This document shows, in pieces, positions 59,205-64,000 of a DNA stretch of 64,000 nucleotides. The position numbers and the translations under genes were made by a program. The stretch lies in NCBI GenBank assembly GCA_022316685.1, contig JAKJHU010000067.1, positions 1,922,001-1,986,000 of the forward strand, written 5' to 3'. The notes beneath the pieces are model-generated. The model had not been told where the DNA came from. It made no database searches and worked only from the letters and a program-made list of their open reading frames with translations. How positions within the stretch are numbered: position 1 is the stretch's first letter; each line of letters begins with the position of its first letter. The DNA is from Progne subis subis (Eukaryota > Chordata > Aves > Passeriformes > Hirundinidae).

Positions 59205-60011
59205 TAAATCCTCAGAGGAGCTAAGGAACATACGTGAAAGCAATTGCTGTGACTCCTTTTGAAAGGTTACAGAACACATTCCCCTAACACCCCATCATTC
59301 TCTGTTCTGCTGACTAACATAGAAACAAGTTTGGGACTCAGTTGCTCCCTTCCATGCCCACCCCTCACACTCTGCCTTAAGCTTTCCACCTTTTCTGAGC
59401 ACATCAAAGCCTTGGAGTTTGTGACAGAACTTTGCTCGAGGCAATGGCTGCTGGCAGGCTCTCTACCGGGCTCATGTCTTGGTAGGTCTGTATATTTAAT
59501 ATCTTTACTCTGTGCAAAAAATAATCAAATTAAATACATGTGTAAAAATATTTATGTTGAGAAAAATATCAGTTTAACAACACAGAAAACATTTTTCTGA
59601 TTTGTCACTGTAAATATTGAGCAAGGAGCAAGTTGTTTTTATCCACCTACTTTACTAAAATAAAATTATAACACAAGATGTCATAATGTCGGTTATTCTA
59701 GGAAAAAATTCATTCCATTGAATTAATGACTGAGGTTTTTCCCTTGCTGTTTTGAGCCACTAGGCTGTTAAACTCAATGAAAAAACTCCACAAATCACTC
59801 AGGAGCTTCTTATCTATTTAGCAACTTGAATCTACAAAAATGGTCATTTGTCAGCCTTTTTAGTTAGTTCTTCTTGAAAAAAAAATCTTTGTTAGTGGAT
59901 ATTAAAAAAATAGTGGAAGATATCTTTTTGACTAAAGCTATAGTGTCCTAGAAGATTCTTGGAATTTACTCAAAAAAGGAGACTGAAAAAGCAATTTAAA
60001 AAAAAAAAGTA
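58943..60011. other. Unassigned AT-rich stretch
   Basis: A 28-nt A-run lies at 59174-59201 and an A-run at 59998-60008. No gene is recognised. Confidence 0.5.
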
Positions 60012-61684
60012 GTGGTTTTACATTCACTAAATTTTGGTCTTGATGCCTTGATACTTACTCTTTTTGTGGGAGAGAGACTAGGAGAAAAATAAAGCAGGCT
60101 CAACTTTAAAATTAACAAATAGTTTATTAACATACACTAAAAGAATAGAAAAAAAGAAAGTTGAAAAAAAACTAAAACAGAATGAAACTTTAAAAACACT
60201 CTTCCCTCCCCTTACAAACTATTCACTTTCTTACAAAACAACATAAAGAGACAAAACTTTTGATTTTTAGTCTGTTTCACCATCTGACAATAGTCTTTCA
60301 TCAATTCATTAGGAGAAGAGTATCTTTTAGAGTCATTGATCCTACTGACAACTTAGAACAGTTCTCTTGTGGGTTTTAAACTGTCACCAAAACAACCGCC
60401 CGGAGAAACCTGCCTTTGTGACCCTCCCAGGAGCAGTTTCCCAAGCTGCTTATGGGTCATGGGTCTTAGACTTTCGCATGCTGGGGTGTCACCTTTTAAA
60501 GATGAATAACTCTAAAGCAAAGGGTTCTTCATCTCAAGGTACAGAGATATCTTCTCACTTCTTCACTGGCGCAGGGGGCTTCTCATCTTTATCTCTATTC
60601 AAGCATCTTATAGGACATTACTTAGTTCATCACAAACACCTTTGCTTAAATCTACACACAAAACAATCATCTCCCTAAATGCATATCTTTCCCATGATTT
60701 AAAGGAATGACCTAAATATAGAGTTCATTTCTATGGCTCAAGTAAGAATAGAACAACTAACTCTTCAACCCTCTGTCCCAATAGTCTTTTCACTCTTGCT
60801 TTACTGACTTCATGCTGTTGTTCTTTATGTCCACTCTGTCCTTTCTTACTCTCTCAGAGAAGAGCTAAGCTCTGGAAGCTTCATGTTGCTAAGAAAGAGT
60901 TAAATCTGCCCAGAGTCTTTGTTTCTCTCTCTGTAGCTCATGGTGTTAGATGTTCAAGGCCGAGCTGATGAGGGAGGAAGAACTCACAGAAACATCAGAT
61001 ATTGGAGCACTCAGGCAGTCTGGAATCTCGCAAATAAAAACCCAAAAAAAAAAAACAAAAAACACCCCAAAAAAACCAAAAAAAAACCAAAAAACAAAAA
61101 CAAAAAAAACAAAAAAAAACAAAAAAAAAAAAAAAAAAAAAACAAACCAAAACAAAAAAAAACACCAAAACACCAAATCCAGGCAGGCTCATAAATGCCT
61201 TCTCAGCCCACTCCTCGGTGTAAATTGGGGTGGCCTCGGCCCAAATGGTGCCCATAGCTCTTATCAGGGCTTAGCAGAGATCTCTCCCTGCTCCAGGGAA
61301 GTCTGAAGGAAGTAGCTGTTACAAAGCAGCAACCTCTCCTTCCCCCCACTTTCACCCAGGAGCCGATGGAATCCAGCCAGGCCTCAGGCCAGCTCCCCCC
61401 AAAAAGGGGGGGAGCAGCAGGCCCAGCTCGATGTTACGATGTTACCTGTCTCTCTCTGGCCAAAGGAAGAAGAAAAAGGACCTACCTACAGGAAATCAAG
61501 GGGTTTTATATGGTACTTCCCGAAGCCGCAGCTAGTAATTCTCAGTGGTTAAAACAGATACCAATATTCTAACTAACTTTCTGATAGGTCCCTGTCTCTT
61601 CTAAAGCAATTCCCAGGTCTTGACCTGGAGAATTATTCTACATTCCTCTATAACTAAAAAACCAAACTGTACTAACCCATAACA
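60012..61684 (-). mobile_element. Long (about 1.67 kb) LTR, inverted copy of the 2481-4081 element
   Basis: On minus the element starts TGTTATGGGTTAG (61684) and follows the 2481-4081 LTR to its end near 60012. Shared blocks include 'acagtttggttttttagtta', 'ggcttcgggaagtac.catataaa', 'acaggtaacat', 'gggcagatttaac', 'gcaacatgaagcttcc', and 'gagcctgcttt' before the poly(A) region. The TATA box lies at 61504-61510 and the donor GT at 61444-61445. An A-rich insertion or expansion at about 61036-61170 has no counterpart in the other copy. I could not match a 5-bp duplication (TAAAA on the right, A-rich DNA on the left). The open frames inside are LTR or low-complexity sequence. Confidence 0.82.
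61036..61170 (+). repeat. A-rich low-complexity tract (AAAAC/AAAACC)
   Basis: About 135 bp of A-runs broken by single or double C, inside the 60-61.7 kb LTR. It is absent from the sister LTR at 2.5-4.1 kb, so it arose or expanded after the copies diverged. It produces spurious Lys/Asn and Phe open frames. Confidence 0.9.
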
Positions 61685-61689
61685 TAAAA

Positions 61690-62645
61690 CTATTCTGTTT
61701 CAAGGTTTTGGCAGTTTTTGAATTAAATTAATTTTTTTAATCTTCAATTAAAAATTCACTCTGGTTTTTTTTCTCATTTTCTCTGAGATATAGTCCTTTT
61801 AAAGCACAGGATTGCAATAGCAATATGGAGTACAACAATGGGTAAAAGAGTTGACCAGTTACTAAGTTTAACATTTCAACATTTTCATTCTGAAACAGAA
61901 TATGAAAATAAAGGTATGTGTAGGATTTTGGAACAAAAAAAAAAAAAAAAAAGGAAATTAAGAAGTAAAGTTTCTGAGCATCCTAATTATAGAAAGACAG
62001 TTATGTAAGTTGTATTAAAACAGAGAGAAAATGTTATTCAAGACACTTTGAGCAGTCTCAGATTTCAAAGCAGTATTCACTATTTAGTTTTGCATCTGGC
62101 CATGTCTTTGGTACCTGACCTTGGGCCATCAAAACCAAAATTTTGAAAGTCATTCAGAGATGAAAATGTAAGGCAAATAGATAAGGCAAATATAGAAATA
62201 AATCTTATGTGCTCACTAGCATTTTTAAACAAGATTTATTTAGAATCAGCTTACTATTTTCTTATTTACACTTCTTAACCTTGTGTTGTTCTTTCATATT
62301 CATAAAACATGATTTTAGGCACATCATTATAGAATGGTGTTCTTTTCACAAATATCATGACATTTGTCCTCCAGGCTGATTTCTATTCACTTATGTCATT
62401 AGCATTCCTGCTTGGAGGCTGTCCATGTTCTTCTCCTTATTCCTGTGCCAATTCATGACACCTGGCCACAGTAACCTTTCAAATGGTTAAGGATGTGGAA
62501 TTCCCTAGGTTTAGGATAATTTTAATATGCAGTCGAAGTTTTGTATGTTTGGACAGATGCCCATGTGTTTTTGAGGCTCCGTTCTCATTTATAATTTAAA
62601 AATCCTGAATTACTTTTACAAAAAAAATAATATTTATTGAGATTT
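61690..62645. other. Unassigned AT-rich stretch
   Basis: An A-run lies at about 61935-61952. No gene or named repeat is seen. Confidence 0.45.
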
Positions 62646-62945
62646 GATTCTTCAAGAGATATAGACAAAATTATGCAGAGGGAGGAACATACAGGCAGAG
62701 ACACAAGAGAGTTGCCAGGGTAGGAGGGACACCAGAGAAGAAGAAACATTGACAAAAACAAAAATAGGTACGCAGATCAGGGCAGGAGGAAAAGCAGCCA
62801 CCCCAGAATAGACAGTGAGGAAGCTGAGGAGAAAGTATGACTGCAAAGGGACTGCAGCTGATGGAGAAGCCCATGTCAGAGCAATAAAGCAGAACCTGCA
62901 CTGAACTCTAACTCCTACATTGCCCCTCACAAAAGCAACCAGGTA
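62646..62945. other. GC-richer, purine-rich segment, possibly retroelement-derived
   Basis: This 300-bp segment is GC-richer than its flanks and purine-rich on plus, with 'gacacaagagagttgccagggtaggagggacacc' and 'gggactgcagctgatggagaagcccatg'. It resembles the ERV-derived DNA near 45.1 kb in style, but I could not align it. The 92-codon minus-strand frame has no known domain. Confidence 0.3.
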
Positions 62946-63088
62946 TAAGATAGCACACCAGGAATTAGGGAGGAAAAGTGCTTTTCAGATATTTGTTTAC
63001 CTGATTCTTATTTATTTTTCAGAGTTAGAAACCAAAAATTTGCTAATGGGCAATTAATTAAATCAATTGAAGTTCCCTTCTTGAAATA

Positions 63089-63136
<48 letters not shown>

Positions 63137-64000
63137 TCTCTGGACAGGTCTTCAGCCCTTTTGAAATAAAACACATAAAATTTTAGAAACTGATGTAATG
63201 TTTTCCTTTCTGTAGAATTTTTTTTTTTTTTTTAACAATGGTAAGATCCTATTTATTACCAATAATTTGGAACAAATGGTTAAAATGCATAAAAGTAGGA
63301 TCACAAGATCAATTTATTAGATCATTTATGTAATTGACATAAATGGATTCACTGGCCATATCCATAATTAAACATGGTTTTCATTTTCAGCAAATTGCAT
63401 TTTTAATGTGTAATACCCTCTCTATCTTTATTTCATCTCATGGGTAGCATTTATTTCTACAAATTATAAACTTCCTCTTTCAATGTGTGAATTATTTTTT
63501 GAGTATGTAAAATAAATCAGTTAATGAATTAACTAGATTTTTAAAATTAGACACACTCAAAGATATTAAAATGTTCTGTTGGTTGGAGTGTACTTTCATA
63601 CCTTGTAGCAACATGATAGACTCCCCAAACTCGTAGGCCAATAACTTCAAAAGAAAGATTATTTTTAATCTAACTAGCATTTATCATATATTTACTCTAA
63701 TCCTGTGTATTTATCCCATAAACAGAGGCTTTCATATACTTTTCTGCTTTTGTTTTTTCTTTATGTGCTTGACCTGCTCATTGCTCTATCTGGTTACTTT
63801 CAGAATTTCTTAAAATACAACCTTATCTTCTTATTTCTGGATATGTAACCCTCCTGCTGTAAAACTATTTTCATATCTGCTGACTAATCCAAAGTTCTAA
63901 CACAAAGACATAATTTTATATGTGCTTTTTTGGAAAAAAAAAAAAAAAAAAAAGCTATACAGATTATAAAAATAATGTCTGCTCTGCTTGACACTGATAA
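62946..64000. other. Unassigned AT-rich stretch with long poly(T)
   Basis: The poly(T) at 63091-63135 is annotated separately. T-runs at 63219-63233 and an A-run at 63934-63952 are also present. No gene is seen up to the window end. Confidence 0.5.
63091..63135 (-). repeat. Uninterrupted poly(T), 45 nt
   Basis: Forty-five consecutive T residues. Read on minus this is a poly(A) run, but no retroposed body or duplication is recognised beside it. Confidence 0.9.

Noticed and set aside
59022..59207. Processed pseudogene ending in the poly(A) at 59174-59201
   Set aside because: The upstream sequence matches no gene I know, and no target-site duplication brackets it.

Overview
The window reads as a gene-free, AT-rich stretch of a bird nuclear genome, most likely a songbird. 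Two things support this. There are several CR1 LINE fragments on both strands, including a long plus-strand copy at about 52.84-53.62 kb that carries the typical CR1 3' end. There are also about twenty long terminal repeats (LTRs) of endogenous retroviruses of the classes common in passerines. I found no convincing host exon, tRNA, rRNA or CRISPR array. The longest open frames (about 150 codons) fall inside LTRs or low-complexity DNA and read as non-protein. The species and chromosome cannot be fixed from sequence alone.

Layout. 0-5.6 kb: a short minus-strand LTR (609-930), a CR1 3' end, a 1.6-kb plus-strand LTR with a perfect 5-bp target-site duplication (2481-4081), and a minus-strand LTR (about 4.9-5.6 kb). 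5.6-12.3 kb: mostly unassigned, with A/T tracts. 12.3-21.3 kb: a cluster of six LTRs of at least four families, plus a CR1 scrap. 21.8-22.2 kb: one minus-strand LTR. 25.35-26.35 kb: a (GGGGA)n array followed by a minus-strand CR1. 27.3-28.5 kb: two LTRs back to back. 30.2-31.8 kb: two abutting or nested minus-strand LTRs. 32.9-33.6 kb: an ERVL-type LTR followed by a TAATTTC heptamer array. 35.75-35.92 kb: a G-run and purine tract. 37.8-39.1 kb: CR1 fragments. 45.0-45.7 kb: an ERVL-type LTR. 49.7-50.4 kb: CR1 abutting an LTR. 52.0-53.6 kb: an LTR with a 5-bp duplication, then CR1. 58.4-61.7 kb: a mosaic LTR and the inverted partner of the 2.5-kb LTR.

No gene network operates here. What can be read is an insertion history. 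Seven LTRs have target-site duplications that I could place to the base (six perfect, one with a single mismatch). Because each duplication closes on one LTR with no body between, these seven are solo LTRs left by LTR-LTR recombination. The most interesting points are: (a) a mosaic LTR at 58.4 kb whose ends match the 609-930 LTR and whose core matches the 19.8-kb LTR; (b) two long LTRs in opposite orientation at the window edges, both keeping a TATA box and a consensus splice donor just downstream; (c) the high LTR load. I did not find a new biological system that the sequence can support.
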